Source of the DNA: Brumimicrobium sp033722555
Lineage (GTDB): Bacteria > Bacteroidota > Bacteroidia > Flavobacteriales_D > Crocinitomicaceae
Reading direction: 5' to 3'
Assembly: GCA_033722555.1 (NCBI GenBank)
Contig: JAWVYS010000011.1
Coordinates: forward strand, 13,609 to 77,608
DNA length: 64,000 nucleotides
Of this stretch, positions 27,188 to 35,069 are shown piece after piece. The notes beneath the pieces are model-generated. The model was given only the letters and a program-made list of their open reading frames with translations, did no database searches and was not told the DNA's origin. Each line of letters starts with the position of its first letter. Position 1 is the stretch's first letter. Both the position numbers and the translations under genes were made by a program.

Positions 27188-27210
27188 AAAAAAATCCCGG
27201 ATGCGGGAAT
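27188..27210 (-). terminator. Terminator of the DUF3244-like gene
   Basis: On the minus strand TCCCG, loop CATC, CGGGA, followed by seven T. Confidence 0.65.
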
Positions 27211-27215
27211 TCAAA

Positions 27216-27566
27216 TTATTCAATTACTACCATCTTCAGACGGATTTCCGAACCCAGATTAAGCTTCACATAATAGATACCGGGATTGATATTTCGGAGC
27301 TGAAAATCAAAACTGGCATTCTGCTCTTTCACGAACTGATAAATCAATGCACTTCCACGCTGATCCACCAGCGAAATACTGGCAAATTCATCAGTAATAC
27401 CAGTGAGGTTGATGTGTAGTGTCTGATCTTCTTCTGCCCGAATTTCAAAACCAATCTCTGCCTTAACAGTGTCAGGGGATATCACGCGAATTTTATCTCC
27501 TTCGCCTCCGAAAGAGATACTGAATACACTCATCAGCAAAAACACACTCATTACAATCTTTTTCAT
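27216..27566 (-). CDS. Small secreted beta-sandwich protein (DUF3244/T9SS-domain-like)
   Basis: I use ATG 27566 (MKKIVMSVFLLMSVFSISFG, a clean signal peptide), giving 116 residues. The GTG at 27590 overlaps the -7 box and is unlikely. The mature part is one beta-sandwich ending GIYYVKLNLGSEIRLKMVVIE, which looks like a free-standing T9SS C-terminal fold or the related DUF3244 domain. With no cargo domain attached, the role is unclear; it could be an unusual minimal T9SS substrate or a periplasmic protein. Confidence 0.65.
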   Translation of the reverse strand: MKKIVMSVFLLMSVFSISFGGEGDKIRVISPDTVKAEIGFEIRAEEDQTLHINLTGITDEFASISLVDQRGSALIYQFVKEQNASFDFQLRNINPGIYYVKLNLGSEIRLKMVVIE

Positions 27567-27589
27567 TTTTTTTTGTTTAGAATTTGCCA

Positions 27590-27597
27590 CAAAAATA
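27590..27597 (-). promoter_or_regulatory. -7 box of the small beta-sandwich gene
   Basis: TATTTTTG on the minus strand, 23 nt before ATG 27566; it places the transcript start downstream of the alternative GTG codon at 27590. Confidence 0.55.
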
Positions 27598-27744
27598 ACC
27601 GCTTTGAAAGGAAGAATTTTCCTTAGAATTGAGTTTTAAAGAAAGTATAATATGGTTAAAACAATCTTAAAGATACAAGACAATTTCAACGCATTCCTTA
27701 ACATAGAACGCGACGAATAATAAAGATTTGATCAACCTGTAATC

Positions 27745-28479
27745 TTACCAGACAAACATGTCCACAAGAATCCTGTCAACCTGTCCCCACTCAGAAAATC
27801 GGTCTACGATGAGCTGACGTAACTGTTCCTCGGTATACCAGTCCTTCTTTTTTCCTTCAGGTATTTTTGACTCAATCTTCGGATCAGCTATTCTTTCAAC
27901 CTTTTTAGCGAAATAAACAACTCCACCATCTTCTGTCGCTAACCCAAGGATTACACCCGGTAAACCATTGAAAGTTTCGGGTCCTACGCTCGCCATAAGA
28001 TCTTCAGCATACCAGGCATAAATTCTGAGCGTATCATTGGCTATCCATAGCGCCTGACGACAGTCATAACCTGCAATATTTCTCTTCGAATCAGTGATGA
28101 TCCATGTACGATCTTTTATAGAGTCTTTCATATAAACTTTCGTACCCCAGAAAGAAAACTCCTGAATTAACAGTCCGGTTTCAAGATTCTGGTACGTAGT
28201 GTTTTGCATGGTAGCCCATTCACGTTCATCCGGTACTTCGGGTAAGATAGGCTTAAAAATCGCGGATGAATCCGTAAAAAAGAGTTCGTATTCATCTATT
28301 TTAGGCTTCTTAATTCCTCCCCGCATCCACCGGTTTAACTCTTCTCCCTCGTACCTCTTCTCAAGATTCGTACGACGTTCATAAACTACTCTTCCCGAAG
28401 ACATCATCTGTGCATATCCCGAAACGGAAAACACCATAAAAAAGACTATCACTAACCCATTAGAACCAATGCTTCCCAT
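27745..28479 (-). CDS. GLPGLI family protein
   Basis: Signal peptide (through VSGYAQ, about residue 24) and the family's name motif in the form FNGLPGVILGL (about 168-178), with the preceding YAWYAEDL and the central IAGYDCRQALW. GLPGLI proteins are secreted Bacteroidota proteins of unknown function, regularly encoded beside TonB-type or beta-barrel outer-membrane receptors. That is the case here: the frame overlaps the receptor gene by 20 nt, so both should be made together. Confidence 0.9.
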   Translation of the reverse strand: MGSIGSNGLVIVFFMVFSVSGYAQMMSSGRVVYERRTNLEKRYEGEELNRWMRGGIKKPKIDEYELFFTDSSAIFKPILPEVPDEREWATMQNTTYQNLETGLLIQEFSFWGTKVYMKDSIKDRTWIITDSKRNIAGYDCRQALWIANDTLRIYAWYAEDLMASVGPETFNGLPGVILGLATEDGGVVYFAKKVERIADPKIESKIPEGKKKDWYTEEQLRQLIVDRFSEWGQVDRILVDMFVW

Positions 28480-31225
28480 CGTCTACTTTTGTTTTATTAT
28501 TATTGAATCTCAATGTCATGCCTAGCATGAAATACCTGGCGATGATCTGATTTCTATTATCAATGATTACGTTATTGGAAATACTTCGCTGAATTCCAAT
28601 ATTTTGATTAAGAAGGTCATAAGCACAGACATTCAGCACGAGATTACCGGTTTTCAAAAATCTTCTGTTGAGCTTAGCATTCCAGATAAACGGTGAAATA
28701 TTGAATCCCTGAGCTCTTTGTGAGTTGATCGTATAGCTTGCATCACTCTCAATAAAGAATCGTGCAGGAAGTTCAAAAAACACGCTCGCCGAATAAGACT
28801 GAACTGAATACGGCTGATTAGCACCCGAAGATAAACTGCTATTTGGAATATTATAATTGTAGCTCGCTTTAATACTGATCTCCATTGTATCACTTCTGAG
28901 TCCTACTGACAACGAACCACCCATACCCAGGTTTTCGGTAGTGTTCATTTGATCATTAATCATCGAATTAAATCGCGAATAATCCATATTTATGTTCGGA
29001 TCAAGCCTTAATTTTTTATCAAAGATGGGCAATCCACCACCTGCATAGACTCCGGCAAAAATATTATTATCGACGTTTATGGCCTGAGAGATCGTACGAC
29101 CATCCGGAAGATAAGTAATATTATTTGAGAATGCGTCATTGGTATAGCTGACATAAGAATTCGTCCATATATACGATTGTTCAATGGCATTCCACTTATT
29201 GTAAAAAAGGTTCATCGAATGCGTATAATTCGGGATCAAATCCGGATTTCCAATTACGATATTATTTGGATTCGTATTGTCACGCACCGGTTGAAGCTGA
29301 TTCAAACTTGGTTGAGAAGAGCTCGTTGTATAGCTAAATCTTAATCGTTGAGAGTTACTGAATTTATACGTGTATTCCAGGTATGGTAGAATGTTATCCA
29401 CATCCTGCACGATGATATCTCCCGTAAAATTATTTTCATTGTCAATACTTACATTTCTTACCCGTGTACCGACATCCAGGCTGTGTTTTCTGTCTGTATA
29501 TATGAACGAAGCTCCAAGCCTGTTCTCCATGCGCGTATTACTGAAATCATTACTATACAATGTAGAAAGATCAACATACTCACCGTTTGAGGCATCATAC
29601 GTCAGGTTGGATTGTCTTCCTGTAAAATAGTCCAGTTTATACTGAAATTTAAGTTTTACTTTTCGACTTAAAGGTTCTGTAAATTCAAACAGACCTCTGT
29701 GACCAGCAGTTTTATTTATAATCTCTCGCTTTTGGTCGAATGTGGAATCAGGGATAGGAAAGGCATAAAATAGAATATTCGATTGCATGAAATTCTCCCT
29801 GTCCTGTTCTGTATAACCGTATTGATATTGAGCAAACAGCTCCCTGTTTCGTTTTTTGAACTTACGTTCGAGCTCAACGTCGATATTACCCTCCAACCCT
29901 TCTGCTTCACTCTTATTCTTAACATCGGTTGCATTGGTTAAATTTCCTGCGGCACTCAAGAATGATGTTGAATTCATCTCATCTACTGATTCCTCCCGTA
30001 AGATCAGGTTCGATTTCAGTTTTAACTCCGTCAACGAATCCAACTGATATTCCATGGTGAAATTTGTGGTATGAGCAGCCTGACGTTGATCCTTAAAATT
30101 GGTTGCGAAGGTCGTATAGGTTGTATCGGTAAGGAAATATTCCGAATTGGTTTCCTCATCTGTAGTTAACCGACTATCGTTGTAGGTATAATTTAAGCCA
30201 ATTTCCAGCTTTTTCTTTTTACCTATTTTATCCGAATAATAAAATCCTCCCTTATAATTCTCAGGAATACCTTGAAGTTGTCTTCCGCCCATAAACTGTG
30301 ATCGCCAACCGCCTCCCATCTCATTGGTCAAACCAAATCGCGAAGCATCCCGATAACTGAAGCCTGTATTTGGTGTATTTGACCCTAAGGCAAAAACCGA
30401 TAATTTGAGATCCTTATCAAAGTAATTACCCAGTAATTCACTTTCATAAAAAGCCTTACTTCCCGGTTCGTTTGTGAACAACTCAGAATTTCCACCTCCA
30501 GCTGCCGCAACTTTACCGAAATATCCTTTTTTAGCATCCTCCTTTAATCGAACGTCCAAAACCTGAATCTTTTCCTCCGAATTTCCTCCGGAAGTTTCAT
30601 CTTCGGTTTCATAAACCTCAATCGTCTCAACTCCATCGGCCTGGAGGTTTCTAGTAGCGATGGTGGGGTCTTCACCAAAAAATTCATCACCGTCCACGAG
30701 TACTTTGGTTACTTTTCTTCCTTGTGAACTGATATTTCCGTCTTCATCCACCTGTAGCCCGGGAAGATTCTTCAACAGATCCTCCACCATTGCATTTTCT
30801 TTAGTAGCGAAGGAGTCTGCAACATACACGAGGGTATCTCCCCTGAAATAAATGGGTTCCTTGTTGGCGTATACAACAACTTCTTCGTATTCGGTTGCTT
30901 GCTCAGGCAAAATGATATTGGGTATATGAATTTCGTTGTTCTCTTTGGATCCGATGATATAATATCTCTTGTCGTCAAAATTCGGATGCGTTACCACAAG
31001 TTCCATTGTATCGATCGGAACAGAGGTCAGACTGAAACTACCATCCTCCTTCGTACGCGTGAAGCCGAGTAGAACACCGTCTGAAAGTCTGACAGCCATA
31101 ACCACTGCATTCTCGAGCGGTTTATCGTTGATAGTGTCGTTGACAACGCCTGTGAATTTCATGTTTTGGGAAAATGCCCAACCTGACAAGGTGAATATGA
31201 AAATGATGATTAAACGTAATGGCAT
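28460..31225 (-). CDS. Outer-membrane beta-barrel family protein, TonB-receptor-like
   Basis: Start set at ATG 31225 (MPLRLIIIFIFTLSGWAFSQ, signal peptide), since the longer frame begins upstream of the promoter. The 921-residue protein has an N-terminal carboxypeptidase-regulatory-like beta domain (about 24-105: TGVVNDTINDKPLENAVV), a plug-like segment (VEDLLKNLPGLQVDEDGNI, VTKVLVDGDEFFG) and a long C-terminal barrel. This is the OMP_b-brl class common in Bacteroidota; it probably imports or exports an unknown ligand with its GLPGLI partner. Confidence 0.9.
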   Translation of the reverse strand: MPLRLIIIFIFTLSGWAFSQNMKFTGVVNDTINDKPLENAVVMAVRLSDGVLLGFTRTKEDGSFSLTSVPIDTMELVVTHPNFDDKRYYIIGSKENNEIHIPNIILPEQATEYEEVVVYANKEPIYFRGDTLVYVADSFATKENAMVEDLLKNLPGLQVDEDGNISSQGRKVTKVLVDGDEFFGEDPTIATRNLQADGVETIEVYETEDETSGGNSEEKIQVLDVRLKEDAKKGYFGKVAAAGGGNSELFTNEPGSKAFYESELLGNYFDKDLKLSVFALGSNTPNTGFSYRDASRFGLTNEMGGGWRSQFMGGRQLQGIPENYKGGFYYSDKIGKKKKLEIGLNYTYNDSRLTTDEETNSEYFLTDTTYTTFATNFKDQRQAAHTTNFTMEYQLDSLTELKLKSNLILREESVDEMNSTSFLSAAGNLTNATDVKNKSEAEGLEGNIDVELERKFKKRNRELFAQYQYGYTEQDRENFMQSNILFYAFPIPDSTFDQKREIINKTAGHRGLFEFTEPLSRKVKLKFQYKLDYFTGRQSNLTYDASNGEYVDLSTLYSNDFSNTRMENRLGASFIYTDRKHSLDVGTRVRNVSIDNENNFTGDIIVQDVDNILPYLEYTYKFSNSQRLRFSYTTSSSQPSLNQLQPVRDNTNPNNIVIGNPDLIPNYTHSMNLFYNKWNAIEQSYIWTNSYVSYTNDAFSNNITYLPDGRTISQAINVDNNIFAGVYAGGGLPIFDKKLRLDPNINMDYSRFNSMINDQMNTTENLGMGGSLSVGLRSDTMEISIKASYNYNIPNSSLSSGANQPYSVQSYSASVFFELPARFFIESDASYTINSQRAQGFNISPFIWNAKLNRRFLKTGNLVLNVCAYDLLNQNIGIQRSISNNVIIDNRNQIIARYFMLGMTLRFNNNKTKVDDGKHWF

Positions 31226-31243
31226 AATTGTTATTTGGAAAAC

Positions 31244-31275
31244 AAAATTAACGGAATAACCCGTTTTTGTTACAA
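31244..31275 (-). promoter_or_regulatory. Two-part promoter of the receptor-GLPGLI operon
   Basis: On the minus strand TTG (31273-31275), 21 nt, TAATTTTG (31244-31251), 18 nt before ATG 31225. Confidence 0.7.
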
Positions 31276-31380
31276 AAGATGTGATGAAATGCAATTTTAA
31301 ATGTTAAACAGGCTATTTATCATTTGATCGGAGGGCGGCTTTAGGAGCCTTTAATTCCGCTCTTTTACTTTAAAAAACCT

Positions 31381-31388
31381 TATTTTTG
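31381..31388 (+). promoter_or_regulatory. -7 box of rsgA
   Basis: TATTTTTG, 22 nt before the TTG start at 31411. The ATG at 31394 is out of frame with rsgA, which supports the TTG. Confidence 0.5.
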
Positions 31389-31410
31389 GATCAATGCAAA
31401 ACAACGAATC

Positions 31411-32337
31411 TTGGAGAAAGGTAAAATTCTGAAATCGACCGGCAAATGGTATGATGTTGAGCTACAGAATGGTGAAGTCATCTCGTGTACAATTCGCGGA
31501 AAAATCAGGCTCAATAATATCAAATCAACCAACCCTGTGGCGGTGGGTGATGAAGTCATGATAGAACGAGAGGATGAACGCCAGGGAATTGTGAAGGAAA
31601 TCTGTCCTCGCCGAAACTTCATTGTTCGTAAATCCGTCAACCTTTCCAAACAATCACATATACTTGCCGCGAACATAGACCGGGCCTATTTACTTGTTAC
31701 CCTCGTGGCCCCGGAAACGCATTTAACCTTTATCGACCGCTTTCTTGTTGCAGCCGAATCTTATCGTATTCCGGTAACTCTGCTGTTTAATAAAATTGAC
31801 CTCTATTTTGAAGAACATCTTCCGGTAGTGGATAATGTAATCGCTATTTATGAAAAAATAGGCTATCCCTGTTATAAGATTTCTGCCAAAAACAGAGAAA
31901 ACACTGAATTTCTGAAAGAAGAGATCAAGGATAAACAGGTGATGATAGCCGGCCACAGCGGAACGGGAAAAAGCACCCTGATCAACGCACTGGACGACAC
32001 GCTGAATCTAAAGACAGCCCAAATATCCATGCATCACCTGCAGGGTCAGCATACCACCACTTTCGCAGAAATGCATGCACTGAAAAGCGGAGGACATATA
32101 ATAGATACTCCCGGGATCAAAGCTTTCGGAGTGGTGGAACTGGAAAAAAGTGTGATGAGCCATTATTTTCCTGAAATGAGAAAAATGCTCAATGATTGTA
32201 AATATCACAATTGCCAGCACATGAATGAACCTCAATGCGCCGTCAAGGAAGCTGTAGAAGCCGGAGAAATAGCCGAATCGAGATACAAAACCTATCTTGG
32301 ACTGATGACTGAAGACCAAACACAAACATACAGATAG
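31411..32337 (+). CDS. rsgA: Ribosome small-subunit-dependent GTPase A
   Basis: RsgA is a circularly permuted GTPase that helps mature the 30S subunit. An OB fold comes first (about 1-75), then G4 NKID (127-130) before G1 GHSGTGKST (181-189), G3 DTPG (232-235), showing the permuted order. Zinc ligands Cys263, Cys268, His270 and Cys276 form the C-terminal finger. It begins with TTG at 31411. Genes dtd, mazG-like and a PQQ propeller follow closely, so the four probably form one transcript. Confidence 0.95.
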   Translation: MEKGKILKSTGKWYDVELQNGEVISCTIRGKIRLNNIKSTNPVAVGDEVMIEREDERQGIVKEICPRRNFIVRKSVNLSKQSHILAANIDRAYLLVTLVAPETHLTFIDRFLVAAESYRIPVTLLFNKIDLYFEEHLPVVDNVIAIYEKIGYPCYKISAKNRENTEFLKEEIKDKQVMIAGHSGTGKSTLINALDDTLNLKTAQISMHHLQGQHTTTFAEMHALKSGGHIIDTPGIKAFGVVELEKSVMSHYFPEMRKMLNDCKYHNCQHMNEPQCAVKEAVEAGEIAESRYKTYLGLMTEDQTQTYR

Positions 32338-32343
32338 TTCTTT

Positions 32344-32796
32344 ATGCGAATAGTATTACAAAGAGTTAAAAAAGCCCAGGTTAGCGTCGGTGATGAGATG
32401 GTCGGAGAGATCGAAAAAGGACTTTTATTATTCGTCGGAATAGAAGAAGAAGATAACACCGAAGACATCGAATGGCTTTGTAAAAAACTGAGTGGATTGC
32501 GCATATTTTCGGATGAAGAAGGAAAGATGAACCATTCCATCCAGGACATTAATGGCAGTTTTCTTGCTGTCTCTCAGTTCACTTTACACGCAAAAACCAA
32601 GAAGGGAAACAGACCCAGTTTCATAAGGGCGGCATCACCTGAAATTGCAATACCGCTTTACGACAAATTTGTTACGACACTCGCAGCTTTTTCGGGATGT
32701 CGAGTAGAAACAGGTAAATTTGGAGAAGACATGCAGGTTGAACTCTTAAACGACGGACCTGTTACCATTATCATTGATACAAAAAACAAGGAATAA
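32344..32796 (+). CDS. dtd: D-aminoacyl-tRNA deacylase
   Basis: It hydrolyses D-amino acids from mischarged tRNA. Both family motifs are present: SQFTLHAKTKKGNRPSF (around residues 78-94) and the Gly-Pro motif in NDGPVTIIID (near 139). Length 150 is standard. Its TAA overlaps the ATG of the next gene by one base. It lies six bases after rsgA, a grouping that suggests a translation-quality operon. Confidence 0.95.
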   Translation: MRIVLQRVKKAQVSVGDEMVGEIEKGLLLFVGIEEEDNTEDIEWLCKKLSGLRIFSDEEGKMNHSIQDINGSFLAVSQFTLHAKTKKGNRPSFIRAASPEIAIPLYDKFVTTLAAFSGCRVETGKFGEDMQVELLNDGPVTIIIDTKNKE

Positions 32797-33122
32797 TGAC
32801 TATAAAGGAATTACAGAACAGAACGGATGGCTGGATAAAGGAACACGGAGTTCGTTATTTCGATGAACTCACCAATACTGCCATTCTCATGGAGGAAGTG
32901 GGCGAAGTAGCCCGGATCATGGCTAGGCGTTATGGTGAACAAAGCGAAAAAATCACGGATAAAAATATGGATCTTGGCGATGAGTTGGCTGATATCCTTT
33001 TCGTTGTCAGCTGCATTGCCAATCAAACGGGAATAAACCTGGAAGAATCCCTCAAAAAGAACTTTGACAAAAAGACTCACCGCGATTCTCTGAGACACAA
33101 GGAAAACAAGAAACTGAAATAA
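32796..33122 (+). CDS. MazG-like nucleotide pyrophosphohydrolase
   Basis: The 108-residue product is a single all-helical MazG-type domain. The metal-binding acidic motifs are ILMEEVGEVAR (about 29-39) and DLGDELADILFVV (about 59-71). Enzymes of this type hydrolyse (d)NTPs, often non-canonical ones, to monophosphates. It overlaps dtd by one base, suggesting coupled translation. Substrate cannot be told from sequence. Confidence 0.88.
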   Translation: MTIKELQNRTDGWIKEHGVRYFDELTNTAILMEEVGEVARIMARRYGEQSEKITDKNMDLGDELADILFVVSCIANQTGINLEESLKKNFDKKTHRDSLRHKENKKLK

Positions 33123-33135
33123 GCGTAGAAAAGAA

Positions 33136-34197
33136 ATGAATTACTTCGAGAAAACTCCTTGTAAGGGCAAAATAAAAAAAACATTCGCTGTTCCTGAAGT
33201 TACCGGTGATGGTCCGATAAACGTTCACGGGAATTATTTTGTGTATTCCCACTGGTCCAAAAAAGGGGTACAAACCGATCAGGGGCCGGCGCTCATATCT
33301 CGCGAGGGTGAAGTGATATGGAAAACGGTACTTCCCTCAAAAGACCTGTATAATTCGTTGCGCTCACTTCCTTTATTACACAATGATGTCATTTACTGCA
33401 TCACTGCCGGATATATCCTTGCAATTGGACCGGATAAAGGAAACATTCTTTGGGAATGCAAAATTTCAGGGCTACAATATTATTCTTCCCCGGTGGCATG
33501 GAAAGATTATGTCATTATTAATCCGGAAAAGGAGATTTTGATCCTCGATGCACATACGGGTAAAACGATTAAAAAAATTTCTATATCTACGTTTGGTAAT
33601 TTATTCATTGACGAAAACATTCTATACTTTCGAAAAGAAAATGAAGTCGGAGGAATAGATCTCAGCGACCTCTCTGAAATCATTCATATCCCCTGTGCAC
33701 CTCTTATACCCAATGATAATCGCTCCAATGTCGCTGTTCAGGGAAATCATATTATTTTCGGAACGAGAAACCTTTTCGGCGTTCCATGTATAACAAGTTT
33801 CAGTAAGGATCAGAGAAAATTTCAGTGGTCATGCATGTCGGATATTGGTTTGGTCGTACTGGCTTCTTCACCTGACTTTATCGTTTGTTCAAACGGTAAA
33901 GATTCAGTTTCCTGTATAAACTTACAAAATGGAATTTGCGTCTGGACATGGAATTCGTATGAATCTCTTTCTGCCTCGATCGGAAGTGCAGTAATTTGCA
34001 AAGATGTCATTTATGTCACCTATAATGATAATATGGGAGAACAATTGAAAGCATTTCAGCTGGATTCAGGTAAAATCCTTTGGACTATGGAGAATGTGCG
34101 CTGGACGAGTTATCCTCTCCCGGAAGATAGTGCGGTTATAATACAACACACTTTCAACGGAGGAAATAAACTGGTTAAATACAGTGAACAAGGTTGA
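33136..34197 (+). CDS. PQQ-like beta-propeller protein
   Basis: The 353-residue protein has repeated blades with the PQQ/quinoprotein-like pattern, such as GKNGNILWECKISG-type GNILWECK, GKTIKKISI, NGICVWTWNS and DSGKILWTMEN. No signal peptide or lipobox is seen at MNYFEKTPCKGK, so the protein appears cytoplasmic, unlike secreted quinoprotein dehydrogenases; no PQQ-binding role is implied. It follows the MazG-like gene after 13 nt and is probably in the rsgA operon. Confidence 0.75.
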   Translation: MNYFEKTPCKGKIKKTFAVPEVTGDGPINVHGNYFVYSHWSKKGVQTDQGPALISREGEVIWKTVLPSKDLYNSLRSLPLLHNDVIYCITAGYILAIGPDKGNILWECKISGLQYYSSPVAWKDYVIINPEKEILILDAHTGKTIKKISISTFGNLFIDENILYFRKENEVGGIDLSDLSEIIHIPCAPLIPNDNRSNVAVQGNHIIFGTRNLFGVPCITSFSKDQRKFQWSCMSDIGLVVLASSPDFIVCSNGKDSVSCINLQNGICVWTWNSYESLSASIGSAVICKDVIYVTYNDNMGEQLKAFQLDSGKILWTMENVRWTSYPLPEDSAVIIQHTFNGGNKLVKYSEQG

Positions 34198-34269
34198 CAG
34201 ATTTGAGTGAAAATCGACGGACAACCAGGAGATAAAACGTATTACCAATATTTTTCCTACATTTATTCT

Positions 34270-34491
34270 ATGAAACATATACTAATCTTAATTCCGATAA
34301 GTCTTTTTCTTTTTTCCTGCGAAACTGAACAGGACAAATGCGCATGTTATGATGTTGCTCTTGAAGGAAAAGCCCCCTCAGAAGAATGTGCTGAACATGT
34401 TAAAGGGTTGACCGAAGAAGAACTGAAAGAAAAATCAAACGAATGTTTCGGCGAGACGGTGGAAGATCTTTCGGGAGCGGGAGGATTATAG
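34270..34491 (+). CDS. Small lipoprotein, hypothetical
   Basis: From ATG 34270 the product has 73 residues: a lipoprotein signal MKHILILIPISLFLFSC with Cys17 as lipidation site, then an acidic helical part with three further cysteines (CACYD and ECAEHV region, NECFG). I do not recognise a family. The longer frame from 34207 would bury the signal sequence and is rejected. Confidence 0.7.
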   Translation: MKHILILIPISLFLFSCETEQDKCACYDVALEGKAPSEECAEHVKGLTEEELKEKSNECFGETVEDLSGAGGL

Positions 34492-34643
34492 ATATTTCAT
34501 GACTTTATATGTCTGACAGGATCGCATAAAAATGAGCCTGTTTAAGCGCATTCTTTCATTTTCGATAATGTTTAGACAGCTCTTTATACATTCAAGCTCA
34601 TCGTTTCAGTTAAATACTAGTAAATTCCTGTTGGAGATACATA

Positions 34644-34939
34644 CATTGACCGAAACCACGAACAAAATCGCATCATAACATCCACAAATTGACCTTTCCC
34701 ATGCACGATTCGATCTTTCCCGGGCATGATATCGTGTTTACAACGCATGATTCGATGTTTCCCACGAACGAAATCGAGGTTGCACATGCATGAATTGATG
34801 TTTCCCACGCGTGATTTCGTGTTTCCCACGAACAAATTGACGTTGAACATGCATGAATTGACGTTTCCAACTCACGATATCGCCTTGACACATGTCTAAA
34901 TTGTTGCTTCCAACATGCAACTTGATGTTGAATATGCGC
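34644..34939. repeat. Degenerate 21-bp tandem repeat array II
   Basis: Fourteen units of 21 nt (two of 22 nt) fill the middle of the 34492-35069 gene-free stretch. Units start at 34644, 34665, 34686, 34707, 34728, 34749, 34770 (22 nt), 34792, 34813, 34834, 34855, 34876, 34897 (22 nt) and 34919. The loose consensus is GAATTGATG followed by TTTCCCACGCAT, with TTG and TCG alternating at one position. Single-unit hairpins occur, for example TTCGTG-TTTCC-CACGAA near 34817. All three minus-strand frames stay open across much of it because the period is divisible by three. The flanks 34492-34643 and 34940-35069 show nothing I recognise. Confidence 0.88.
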
Positions 34940-35069
34940 CACATCGTTAAGGAATTTACTTAGAATGCTTGTTCTATGACGTTCACCTTAATTACTTTCG
35001 TGATAATTTCCTGATGTATTCTGTAATCGTATGCCCCAATACCTTAAGACTTCTTTCCGAGGTAAGGAA

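Noticed and set aside
34644..34939. CRISPR array
   Set aside because: Units are contiguous 21-mers without unique spacers, repeats are degenerate, and no cas gene is nearby.
34617..34944. Three overlapping minus-strand frames of 68-89 residues
   Set aside because: They arise because the 21-nt repeat period keeps all frames open; none has a signal, promoter or family resemblance.
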